Assembly: GCA_913019905.1 (NCBI GenBank)
Contig: CAJVZD010000027.1
Location: forward strand, 1-55,299
Source of the DNA: an uncultured Cellvibrionales bacterium
GTDB taxonomy: Bacteria; Pseudomonadota; Gammaproteobacteria; Pseudomonadales; Dasaniaceae
Length of the DNA: 55,299 bases
Direction of reading: 5' to 3'
Within the stretch, counting starts at the first letter, position 1. Every line of letters begins with the position of its first letter. Below the pieces are notes generated by a model, which ran no database searches, was not told the DNA's origin, and saw only the letters and a program-made list of their open reading frames with translations. The position numbers and the translations under genes are program-made. Below, one piece after another: positions 1 through 7,374 of the stretch.

Positions 1-197
1 TTAAACAGACCTGAAAAATGCGGTCCAGTAGAAGATATAACAATGACGCGGGCCTTAGAACCATAATCAATATCTTTGATTATTTCTGGTAACTCCCGCC
101 AGAAAGCCGGGTTCATGTTATTGCGTTTTTCTGGTCTGTTTAATACGACGTGTGCAATCTGATTGCTAATGTCTACTGTAAAGCACTCATAGGCCAT
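1..197 (-). CDS. enoyl-CoA hydratase/isomerase family protein (partial, N-terminus only)
   Basis: Only the first 65 codons are in the window; the gene continues past the left edge. Translated from the ATG at 197, the protein has the typical crotonase N-terminus: a beta strand, then HVVLNRPEKRNNMNP, where members bind the CoA adenine side, and further on RVIVISSTGPHFSG, close to the oxyanion-hole segment (usually FSAG-D). The segment reads HFSGLF, so the usual Ala after Ser is missing. An AAGGA sits about 8 bases before the ATG. Crotonases hydrate or isomerise enoyl-CoA esters in fatty-acid or aromatic degradation, which fits the acyl-CoA genes downstream. The exact substrate cannot be told from this fragment. 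Confidence 0.85.
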   Translation of the reverse strand, partial: MAYECFTVDISNQIAHVVLNRPEKRNNMNPAFWRELPEIIKDIDYGSKARVIVISSTGPHFSGLF

Positions 198-401
198 TGT
201 TGTGTTCCTTGAAATTAAAAATTAATAAGGCGCACACAATACATTAATTGATGGCTTTTTAAAAATCACTCTAAGGTACAGTAAGTTTTCAGGCAATGAG
301 AGAAAGCTGAACAAGTTGGCGACTTCAGTCGCTGCAGTATTAACAACATCACGGTATTTATCGTTCAAAATGATGGCAATGCTGCACACTGTAATACCAC
401 T

Positions 402-1049
402 CTACCGAGTCACCGTCTTATTCCGCTCCCAACCGCTTAAAAAACCTTTGGTAATACAATACTGTGCGCCGAAATAAGTAATCCAAATAAGAGGAGAGGA
501 AGCAAAAAAATCCATTTTAAACATTGATACAGCGATCATGGCATCGGAAACGACAAACAGCGCAGCGCCCACTGCGAGTTGTACGCGCTGAAAATAGGTC
601 TTAATGGACAAACCAGCCATTAAACTAATGACAACGACATAGACGGTGACGGGCACAGTCATGTCCCCCAGACTTGGAATCAACCACGCCAAAAGAGCGA
701 TGCCAAAAACAGCTAACACTGCGATGTAGATATTTGCTGTTTTTCCACGCCAGCCAGATTGTCGACTGACTAATACAAAAAGTGCAATATAGACCAAATG
801 CGAAATCAAAAAACTACCGAGACCAAAAAGGAAAAAGTCCACGTCGAGTAGAACATCGCCGCATGCTCCAAACAAAAGACCGACAGCCAGGACGTTGGAG
901 AATGGTTTATTACTGCAGTAGGCGACCGCTGCCAAAGCAATGATACCCGCTGGTTTGAGCACAAAACTCAATGGATAGGGATGCCATGGCAACAATAATA
1001 GGTAACCGCTTGCAAGTAGTATTGCGATAAGAAAAACTTTTTCCCTCAT
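402..1049 (-). CDS. YhhN/TMEM86 family integral membrane protein (lysoplasmalogenase-like)
   Basis: The 215-residue protein is almost entirely hydrophobic, with about eight predicted membrane spans. The GDVLLDVDFFLFGLGSFLISH stretch (around residues 64-84) and the later VSDAMIA motif carry the paired aspartates typical of the YhhN family. Eukaryotic TMEM86 proteins of this family hydrolyse the vinyl-ether bond of lysoplasmalogens. The role of bacterial YhhN is less certain and may concern ether-lipid or lysophospholipid turnover at the inner membrane. The start is the ATG at 1049, with a GGGA-containing purine stretch upstream. It appears to be transcribed alone. Family is confident, substrate is not. 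Confidence 0.8.
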   Translation of the reverse strand: MREKVFLIAILLASGYLLLLPWHPYPLSFVLKPAGIIALAAVAYCSNKPFSNVLAVGLLFGACGDVLLDVDFFLFGLGSFLISHLVYIALFVLVSRQSGWRGKTANIYIAVLAVFGIALLAWLIPSLGDMTVPVTVYVVVISLMAGLSIKTYFQRVQLAVGAALFVVSDAMIAVSMFKMDFFASSPLIWITYFGAQYCITKGFLSGWERNKTVTR

Positions 1050-1180
1050 TAAAATCCGATCCCTTTTTTAACATCGACATTAGCGTCGCGCAAAATTTAG
1101 TCTACGTATAAAATCCAATGATGCGCCGAAAACGATGCTGTGCCAGTCTAATTATCCAAGTAACTGTTATTGTAAAGTAA

Positions 1181-2077
1181 CTAGATCCGACTACTCAAAC
1201 GTCCAATATTCGATTGGAAAAAATCGATAAACAATCTAGCTTTTAGTGGCAAATATTTATTGCGAAATAACACGGTTAAGGTTTGAGCTGCTATCGGGGT
1301 TACAGTATTCAAGCGAACCAGGGCACCTTTTCGCACCTGTGACTCAACGTCAACATCCGTTAACTTGGCAATACCCAGACCAGAGAGGCAAGCCTCAATC
1401 ATCATTTTTTGATTGGGTACTTTAAAACAACCGGCCACTCTGACTGCGTTCTGAACTTGACCATTTTGGAAGAACCATACGTTTTCATCCGGGGCTAACA
1501 GGCAATCTAACTCACTCAATTCGTGGCTCGTCAAATAGTCGCCAGAGTATTTGTAGGTGGCTCCGTAAAGTGATTGCGCCAAACTCATTAGAGGTTTGGC
1601 GTTCATATCTGAGTCGGGTAAACGACCATGATGAAGCGCAAAAGTAATATCGCTGGTGACGCCGGAAGAACTGCTGTCGCTGTGGCGATGCCCAATATAA
1701 TGATCAACATGGAGAAAAACCTTAGGGTTAGTTTCCATAAACTCCGCACAAATATTAGTAAATTGGTTAGGAAAAAAATCAATAGGGATTTTGATCGTCA
1801 ATCTTCCCTTTGCGGTCATTTGCTGACCAGAAACGTCGTCCTCCAATGAAGCCAGGTCCTGCAGTAAAGGCTGACTACGCTCAAAAAGCAATTTCCCAAC
1901 CTCGGTCAACTGAATCTTTCGGGTCGACCGTATCAATAAGGGCGCCGATTGCTCCTTTTCAAATTTTGATAGATGGCGGCTTATCTTTGACTTCGGAATT
2001 CTCAAATACTCGGCCGCTTTTGTTAACGATCCGTGTTCTACCACCGCTACAAATATAGCCAGATTATTTAAGTCCAC
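1181..2077 (-). CDS. LysR-family transcriptional regulator
   Basis: A 298-residue protein with an N-terminal winged helix-turn-helix (residues 1-60: FVAVVEHGSLTKAAEYLRI, then KISRHLSKFEKE) followed by the periplasmic-binding-like effector domain. Length and order are normal for LysR. The start is a GTG at 2077. The gene is divergent from a thioredoxin, with 166 bp between them that hold a perfect 16-bp palindrome. The usual logic of such pairs is that the regulator controls both itself and the divergent gene, so thioredoxin is the likely target. The closest well-known subfamily by feel is the AaeR/DhcR-like group (DLNNLAIFVAVVE). The effector is unknown. Confidence 0.92.
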   Translation of the reverse strand: MDLNNLAIFVAVVEHGSLTKAAEYLRIPKSKISRHLSKFEKEQSAPLLIRSTRKIQLTEVGKLLFERSQPLLQDLASLEDDVSGQQMTAKGRLTIKIPIDFFPNQFTNICAEFMETNPKVFLHVDHYIGHRHSDSSSSGVTSDITFALHHGRLPDSDMNAKPLMSLAQSLYGATYKYSGDYLTSHELSELDCLLAPDENVWFFQNGQVQNAVRVAGCFKVPNQKMMIEACLSGLGIAKLTDVDVESQVRKGALVRLNTVTPIAAQTLTVLFRNKYLPLKARLFIDFFQSNIGRLSSRI

Positions 2078-2130
2078 GACAATTTCTGCTCCCTTGTGCT
2101 TTCCATCTGAGAATATTCCACACCATTATC

Positions 2131-2146
2131 GTTGCAAATTTGCAAC
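2131..2146. promoter_or_regulatory. perfect 16-bp palindrome, probable LysR operator
   Basis: The sequence GTTGCAAATTTGCAAC is a perfect inverted repeat and also fits the LysR T-N11-A rule. It sits 54 bp upstream of the LysR start and about 100 bp upstream of the thioredoxin ATG, in the divergent promoter region. Assignment as the operator is inferred from position and symmetry. Confidence 0.65.
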
Positions 2147-2243
2147 AATTGGTTTCAATTATAGTGGCTAATCCTCAATACAGAACAGTGATATCTTTAT
2201 TTTCGTTAAATCAGCACACACCAATCAAAACAGGAAAATAGTT

Positions 2244-2564
2244 ATGAAAAATATTGCAAATGACCAAGAGTTTGAAAAAGCGATCACCGGCGAAAATGGT
2301 AGCCTTACTTTAGTGGATTTTCACGCTAGCTGGTGCGGCCCCTGCAAGATGCTGGCTCCAGTGGTAGAAGAAATTGCACTGCGTCACTCGGACAAACTGA
2401 ATGTTGTAAAAGTCGATGCCGATGAACTTCAGGCTGTTACAGCTAAATACGGAGTCCGTGGAATCCCGACCCTAATGCTCTTTAAGGACGGAGTCCCCGC
2501 TGCCACCAAAGTGGGTGCTGCATCGTTAAAGCAAGTTGAGGCATTTGTCGGCGATTTTTTATAA
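2244..2564 (+). CDS. thioredoxin
   Basis: A 106-residue single-domain thioredoxin. The active site is W30-C31-G32-P33-C34, the buried Asp is D25 in LVDFHASWCGPC, and the cis-proline lies in RGIPTLMLF. It should act as a cytoplasmic dithiol reductant fed by thioredoxin reductase. No signal peptide is present. An AGGA lies 8 bases before the ATG. The divergent LysR gene and the palindrome between them suggest that this is an inducible, accessory thioredoxin rather than the housekeeping TrxA; that part is inference. A hairpin follows the gene. Confidence 0.95.
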   Translation: MKNIANDQEFEKAITGENGSLTLVDFHASWCGPCKMLAPVVEEIALRHSDKLNVVKVDADELQAVTAKYGVRGIPTLMLFKDGVPAATKVGAASLKQVEAFVGDFL

Positions 2565-2595
2565 GCGCATTTCACTGGCCTTTTGTATAAGCGCG

Positions 2596-2633
2596 AAGAT
2601 GTACTGATGACACTGGCGTCGACAGTACATCTT
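2596..2633 (+). terminator. hairpin after thioredoxin gene
   Basis: An 11-bp perfect stem (AAGATGTACTG paired with CAGTACATCTT) encloses a 16-nt loop that has a small inner GAC/GTC pairing. It begins 32 bases after the thioredoxin stop codon. The T-run is short (CTTTAA), so it may be a weak terminator or an mRNA 3' stabiliser. Confidence 0.5.
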
Positions 2634-2726
2634 TAAGGAATTACCTAACAACAGGCCTCTAACCGCCAACTTTAAAGTCGGTAAAAGTGAAACCAAACTA
2701 CATTTCACAGCCCAAAGCGCCGTGCC

Positions 2727-3269
2727 TCAAGTCTTATCCACTGTACCCTTATCTGTCGACGTATTCACTGTTTCATCAAGACTTGGATCACTTTCAGCGT
2801 CACCATCGCTAGATGCCACCTCTGTATCGCTAGTGGTAAGCTCAACACTCGCAGCATCACCGCTCGATTCATTGATGTCGTTATTGGAACTATCAACTTC
2901 ACGCTCACGCTCACTATTGGTATCGACATCCAACTCAGCGCTCCCATTGTCGGCAGGACTGTCTGCACCACCATTTGTATCAACCGCACTTGAACCGTGT
3001 GGCCATGGATTAAATGGGAATGGTCGGTATTCGGTGTTAAAAGACAAAAATCGAACTATTTCGTAGATATAACGGCACAGCTGGACGCTAAAGTCCTTCA
3101 AGGCTTGATTCGTTTCTTTCGTTATTAACACCATTAAAAACTGAAAGAGTACGATCGCCGCCAAAATGAATTCAGCTACACTGTAGGCGACCATTAAAAC
3201 CAACATATAAACCGCTCGTTTCCATATATCCTTATGCATGACATTCCCCTTAACTTCTTCGCTTTCCAT
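2727..3269 (-). CDS. DUF4389 family membrane protein with acidic Ser/Thr-rich tail
   Basis: The N-terminal half carries the DUF4389 pattern: a basic segment HKDIWKRAVYMLV, two membrane spans (around residues 15-55), then the amphipathic RFLSFNTEYRPFPFNPWPHG motif. The C-terminal 80 or so residues are a low-complexity tail rich in Asp, Glu, Ser and Thr, which is unusual since most members end soon after the motif. Function of the family is unknown. The ATG at 3269 has AAGGA 7 bases upstream. A second in-frame ATG at 3239 also has a good AAGGGG, so the start is open. It stands alone between a thioredoxin and an ArsR operon. Confidence 0.75.
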   Translation of the reverse strand: MESEEVKGNVMHKDIWKRAVYMLVLMVAYSVAEFILAAIVLFQFLMVLITKETNQALKDFSVQLCRYIYEIVRFLSFNTEYRPFPFNPWPHGSSAVDTNGGADSPADNGSAELDVDTNSEREREVDSSNNDINESSGDAASVELTTSDTEVASSDGDAESDPSLDETVNTSTDKGTVDKT

Positions 3270-3275
3270 GAACAT

Positions 3276-3663
3276 ATCCTTTTCTTAAAGTTAGAACAAA
3301 AGTGAGCCCAATTCATTCCTTAAACTAACGAATAGTACAACACGCCCAAACTACTTGACGTAAAGCTTGCCGTAGTTATTGTCATTTTAAAAAATTACTT
3401 GTGCCGTTAGATACTGACCCTGTCATGTAGTTCAAAAACACTGCCCAACATGCAGTTCACATCTATTACATTACGATAATCCAAACCGAACCTTGTGATT
3501 TTAAACGTGTAGCCAATTTGGTGTCGGGATCCTAATGCGGCCAACCAAAACAGAGCGTTTATTTTCCTCCTTTATCTGCCTCAACTAAACAACCAAACTC
3601 TTTATCAATGATAGTCGAGCCGCCGCAATGTTGAGTATTTCTATTACTCTATAATTAGTCTCG
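3276..3663. other. non-coding stretch between DUF4389 gene and ArsR gene
   Basis: About 390 bases with no convincing coding frame. It holds the promoter of the DUF4389 gene near its left end and the 3' side of the ArsR operon at its right end. No clear T-tailed terminator was seen. Confidence 0.5.
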
Positions 3664-3993
3664 CTATCCCAGTTCAGGACAATAGATAGATTGAAGAACT
3701 TCGATAATTTTGATCGCTTCATCACCCGATAGACTGTAGTAGATTGTTTGCGATTCTCTCCGAGTTTTAACTAATCCACCCTGTCGTAATGACGCGAGAT
3801 GTTGCGACAATGATGACTGACTCAATGGAATCATTTCATTGAGTTCCCCCACTGACAGCTCACCTGCAACCAAGCTACACAGTATTAACAAGCGATGTTG
3901 GTTGGCAAGGCTCTTTAACAAGTTGGCTGCATCTTTTGAATGCCGCTGCATGTCTTCGGATACTGAAAAGTTGTCGATAACTGGATCTTCCAC
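3664..3993 (-). CDS. ArsR-family repressor of the BigR/SqrR persulfide-sensor type
   Basis: A 109-residue winged-helix protein with the ArsR core (LKSLANQHRLLILC, then the recognition helix SQSSLSQHLASLRQGGLV and the wing RRESQTIYYSL). No metal-site motif of ArsR or SmtB is seen. Instead there are exactly two cysteines, C39 and C105, in LILC and IYCP. Their spacing of 66 matches the cysteine pair of BigR and SqrR, which forms a tetrasulfide or disulfide when reactive sulfur is present and releases DNA. The start is a GTG immediately after the stop codon of the phosphatase gene, with GGAG 8 bases upstream inside that gene, so the two are co-transcribed and probably translationally coupled. Confidence 0.85.
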   Translation of the reverse strand: MEDPVIDNFSVSEDMQRHSKDAANLLKSLANQHRLLILCSLVAGELSVGELNEMIPLSQSSLSQHLASLRQGGLVKTRRESQTIYYSLSGDEAIKIIEVLQSIYCPELG

Positions 3994-4623
3994 TTATTTC
4001 GCTCCAACGTTTTCTATTAACTGCTTTTCACGAGAAGACTTCATTCCAATTGTTTGCCCCTCAAGAATTGCCAGCTTACGATCTATCCCCGCTTCTATTC
4101 GATAGGCGCTCCACATCATTCCCACTCGGTTTGCCGAAGCACAATGTATTAATATTGGGTGGTTTTTCTGGTTTTCAATGACTGACTTAAAGCGGGCGAA
4201 TACGTCTGGCTCTGGCCACGCCTTGGTTACTGGAATGTTCAAATATTGAATTCCGGCGGCCTTAACAAGCTCGCCCTCCTCCTCGGTTCCCTCCTTTGGG
4301 GTCCTCATATCCAACACCGTCTTAAAACCATGTTTCTGTATTTCTTCAACCGCTCCGGCCAACAATTTTCCCGAGGTCGCAATTTGAGGCGTATGTCTGT
4401 GGTAATTGACAATGTTTGCGCTGACTTTATCACCAAACGGCACTTGCTCGCCCGCCGCCACTGGATGGAAAAATATCACGGCAAAAATAGCGGTAATGAT
4501 TTTCAAGTATACTATCCGCAAGGTTTTTTTTGCGAACACAGGCACACTAGTATGGGACGGTAAATAGGCGCCCATAGGACTTGTACTTTGCGCAATCGAG
4601 AAGCGGTGATTTAAAGTAGTCAT
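3994..4623 (-). CDS. secreted DUF442/beta-lactamase-hydrolase-like phosphatase domain protein
   Basis: A 209-residue protein with a long basic N-terminal region, a hydrophobic segment at about residues 37-57 ending in VAAGEQ (signal peptide or anchor), and a dual-specificity-phosphatase-like domain. The strand KTVLDMRTPKEG and the catalytic loop H160-C161-ASAN-R166 are clear. The loop is C-x4-R, as in DUF442 proteins, rather than the classical C-x5-R. DUF442 domains are found fused to persulfide dioxygenases in BigR operons, so with the BigR-like repressor directly downstream this may belong to a sulfide or persulfide response. AGGA lies 7 bases before the ATG at 4623. Real substrate unknown. 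Confidence 0.75.
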   Translation of the reverse strand: MTTLNHRFSIAQSTSPMGAYLPSHTSVPVFAKKTLRIVYLKIITAIFAVIFFHPVAAGEQVPFGDKVSANIVNYHRHTPQIATSGKLLAGAVEEIQKHGFKTVLDMRTPKEGTEEEGELVKAAGIQYLNIPVTKAWPEPDVFARFKSVIENQKNHPILIHCASANRVGMMWSAYRIEAGIDRKLAILEGQTIGMKSSREKQLIENVGAK

Positions 4624-4691
4624 GGCATATTCCTGCTGTGAGTTCGTCCGGGTTTCTTGGCAAAATCCATTCTCGAATCGACTTAACTCTT

Positions 4692-4751
4692 AAAGTAACT
4701 ATCAAAGTAACTATCAAAGTAACTATCAAAGTAACTATCAAAGTAACTATC
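4692..4751. repeat. five perfect tandem copies of a 12-bp unit
   Basis: AAAGTAACTATC is repeated five times head to tail without a mismatch, about 70-130 bp upstream of the phosphatase/ArsR operon start. The period is near one helical turn, so bound proteins would line up on one DNA face. It could be a promoter-proximal operator array or simply a slippage-prone minisatellite. The unit is not palindromic. Confidence 0.95.
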
Positions 4752-4941
4752 GGACTAATTAGAAAAAGGAACTATACATTTATAATAGATTTATCGGTGC
4801 AGTTTACATTAGAATATCGTAATGTAAACTGCTTTCGGGTTTTCCTCACGGTGACAGATAGGCGACCAAAAAAGAGGCAATACCTACCGCGCTTTGTGGC
4901 TCTAAACAGGTTTCAATATCCGCATGGTCTAGACAGAACGC

Positions 4942-5862
4942 CTAGACCGACAGGCTTGGAACGGCTTTCGCCATCATCTTTTCTCTCGCTGGTGGCGATA
5001 ACTCAATGGCCTTGCGAGTCGTTAGGTCAAAGGAAATAGCAACCGCTTCCGTCGTCGCCACACACTCCCCGGTTTCTGCACTGAACATCCAATGACAAAA
5101 GTTCGAAGCTTTACCAATAATGCCTTTTAGTCCCGACCGGATCACCAAAATATCACCCACTTGTGGCGTCTGATGGTAAACAAACCTGTATTCCAGCGCA
5201 GCTCCGCCTGTGCCCTTGTCGCGTGGCCCATCTTCGTCTCGGATAGCCATAAAGAAATGCGTTATACCATCTGATATGCGGCCCATATAGCTGTAAACCT
5301 GCATAAAACCCTGTTCATCAGCATCCGCACTAAGCACAACGCCACGGTATATCGGAATAAGCCCCAAATTTTCTGCTTCCTGAAGAGTGGGCGGAGTACG
5401 CGGATCATCTCTAGACGTACCTCGCGGACTGGCATAATCGGGTAACTCGACAAAATACGTTTGCAAACGATTGATCATTCCAGCGCTATACGGGATGCGC
5501 TCTCTTGTATCGGTACTCGTTAACTGCACATCTGCGACAAAAGTGGCAGACACCAATCCCGTCATCGCATTCACCATTTCTTCGTATACTTTGATACAGC
5601 TCTCGTCCGCTTCGATTATGCCTGCGTTAATGAAATAAGGGGTCCCAGGGCGCATCTCTCGGTGAAACCTAATATGCTGGTCTCGTACGACTAAAGTTCG
5701 CTTACGCTCGCGCATGTAGCGAGGCCCAAAGCCGACAAGCTGAGCCAAACCGAACAAACCATCGACAGAACGTGCCACGTAAAAGCGAACGTTCATATGT
5801 CCCATTTCGTCACAGTCCCAGGTATTGACCCCGGACCGATAGACTTCAACCATGTTCGTCAT
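4942..5862 (-). CDS. acyl-CoA thioesterase, double hotdog
   Basis: 306 residues containing two hotdog-fold halves. The first (residues 5-130) has the signature WDCDEMGHMNVRFYV, with D18 and H22 in the position of the 4-hydroxybenzoyl-CoA thioesterase catalytic acid region. The second half (about 165-290) has QVYSYMGRISDG and EYRFVYHQTPQVGD. Such proteins hydrolyse acyl-CoA thioesters in the cytoplasm. GGAG lies 5 bases before the ATG at 5862. It is on the same strand as, and 160 bp downstream of, glutaryl-CoA dehydrogenase, so it may act on an intermediate or dead-end ester of that pathway. The substrate is inferred only. Confidence 0.8.
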   Translation of the reverse strand: MTNMVEVYRSGVNTWDCDEMGHMNVRFYVARSVDGLFGLAQLVGFGPRYMRERKRTLVVRDQHIRFHREMRPGTPYFINAGIIEADESCIKVYEEMVNAMTGLVSATFVADVQLTSTDTRERIPYSAGMINRLQTYFVELPDYASPRGTSRDDPRTPPTLQEAENLGLIPIYRGVVLSADADEQGFMQVYSYMGRISDGITHFFMAIRDEDGPRDKGTGGAALEYRFVYHQTPQVGDILVIRSGLKGIIGKASNFCHWMFSAETGECVATTEAVAISFDLTTRKAIELSPPAREKMMAKAVPSLSV

Positions 5863-6004
5863 AAAATCTCCAAAATAACCTTAACTAACTTAACGTCCAC
5901 CTTAAAAAGAATGGATCAATAAAAGAACCGATCTGTCAGTGCGGCGAGCAAACCATTTCATCACTGGCAGCATCGTTGCAGCGGATATTATTCAGAAGAC
6001 ATTG

Positions 6005-6035
6005 TTCGGCGGATATTGAGCAACTATCCGCCGAA
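6005..6035 (-). terminator. hairpin spanning the gcdH stop codon
   Basis: An 11-bp perfect stem (TTCGGCGGATA and its complement) with a 9-nt loop includes the last codons and TAG stop of gcdH. No U-run follows on the minus strand, so it may slow 3' exonucleases or act as a factor-dependent stop rather than an intrinsic terminator. Confidence 0.4.
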
Positions 6036-7208
6036 TGCCGCGATCCCCGTCTGAGCGCGACCCAAAATCAGGGCGTGAACATCGTGAGTTCCCTCATAGG
6101 TATTGACCGTTTCCAAATTGATCATGTGTCGCATAACGGGATATTCGTCGGAAATCCCGTTACCTCCATGCATATCACGGGCTGTTCGCGCGATATCCAG
6201 TGCTTTCCCGCAGGAATTCCGCTTCAATAAGGAAATCAATTGCGGGGACAGCTGGTCGCTTTCCTTCAGGCGTCCCGCTTGCAAGCACCCCTGCAAAGCC
6301 AGGCTAATATCTGTCTGCATGTCCACCAATTTCTTCTGAATAAGCTGATTAGCAGCCAGCGGACGACCAAACTGAACGCGATCCATGGTATATTGGCGAG
6401 CGGCATGCCAGCATGCTTCAGCAGCACCAAGCGCTCCCCAGGAAATGCCAAACCGAGCATTATTCAAGCAACCCATTGGACCTTTAAGCCCTTGCACATT
6501 GGGCAGTAAATTCTCCTCGGGAACAAAGACGTTATCCATAACTATCTCGCCGGTTACCGACGCACGTAAAGATAACTTACCTTCAATTTTTGGCGCACTA
6601 AGCCCTTCCATTCCTTTTTCCAGGATATAACCTCTTATGGTGCCCTTATCGTCTTTCGCCCAGACAACAAAAACATCGGCAATCGGTGAATTAGATATCC
6701 ACATCTTGTTACCGTTAAGTTGATAACCGCCATCAACAGACTTTGCTCGCGTTAACATGCCACCTGGATCGGAGCCGTGATCCGGCTCAGTGAGACCGAA
6801 GCAACCGATCCATTCACCGGTCGCCAATTTGGGTAGATATTTTTCTCTCTGTGCTTCGCTACCGTAATCGTAAATCGGAAACATCACCAGGCTCGATTGC
6901 ACACTCATCATTGACCGATAACCGGAATCAACCCGTTCGACTTCACGAGCAATCAATCCGTAAGAGACATAACTGACCCCCGAACAACCATAACCGTGGA
7001 TCGTTGAACCGAGTAGTCCCAGCTCACCCATTTCTCTAAAAATCTCGGGATCAGTCTGTTCATTCCGGTAAGCTTCGCGAACACGCGGTTGTAATTTTTC
7101 CTGCGCATATTGCCGTGCAGATAACTGAATCATTCGCTCTTCTTCTGTCAATTGACTATTCAGCAAAAAGGGATCTTGCCAGTCAAAAGTGCCCCAGGTA
7201 GTCGCCAT
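6024..7208 (-). CDS. gcdH: glutaryl-CoA dehydrogenase
   Basis: A 394-residue flavoprotein of the acyl-CoA dehydrogenase family. The C-terminus [18 protein letters not shown] is the glutaryl-CoA dehydrogenase signature, with the catalytic base at about E372. Upstream are [16 protein letters not shown] (FAD and substrate loop) and [20 protein letters not shown]. The start [14 protein letters not shown] is also typical. It oxidises and decarboxylates glutaryl-CoA to crotonyl-CoA, the last dedicated step of lysine, tryptophan and some aromatic catabolism, passing electrons to ETF. AGGA lies 8 bases before the ATG. No LysR regulator adjoins it, as is often seen in other Proteobacteria. Confidence 0.95.
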   Translation of the reverse strand: MATTWGTFDWQDPFLLNSQLTEEERMIQLSARQYAQEKLQPRVREAYRNEQTDPEIFREMGELGLLGSTIHGYGCSGVSYVSYGLIAREVERVDSGYRSMMSVQSSLVMFPIYDYGSEAQREKYLPKLATGEWIGCFGLTEPDHGSDPGGMLTRAKSVDGGYQLNGNKMWISNSPIADVFVVWAKDDKGTIRGYILEKGMEGLSAPKIEGKLSLRASVTGEIVMDNVFVPEENLLPNVQGLKGPMGCLNNARFGISWGALGAAEACWHAARQYTMDRVQFGRPLAANQLIQKKLVDMQTDISLALQGCLQAGRLKESDQLSPQLISLLKRNSCGKALDIARTARDMHGGNGISDEYPVMRHMINLETVNTYEGTHDVHALILGRAQTGIAAFGG

Positions 7209-7374
7209 GGTCCTTGTCCTATTTAATTGAAAGAAAAATTAATTTTGACGGCCCGCCGCTTTCATTAGACGGCGGGTAATACACATTATTCTATACGTTG
7301 AAACACTGTCATCAAGAAAATCACGAGGGTCGAACAAGCTCAAACGCGACATGACAAATCACTGCCACGATCCA

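Noticed and set aside
2722..3066. Ser-rich plus-strand frame
   Set aside because: It is the antisense of the Asp/Ser-rich tail of the DUF4389 gene, whose strand has the family motif.
4692..4751. CRISPR-like array
   Set aside because: Units are 12 bp and abut without spacers, and no cas genes are present.
4638..5039. Plus-strand open frame containing five KVTI repeats
   Set aside because: The repeats come only from the 12-bp tandem array, and the frame then runs antisense into the thioesterase gene; no ribosome-binding site or protein-like composition.
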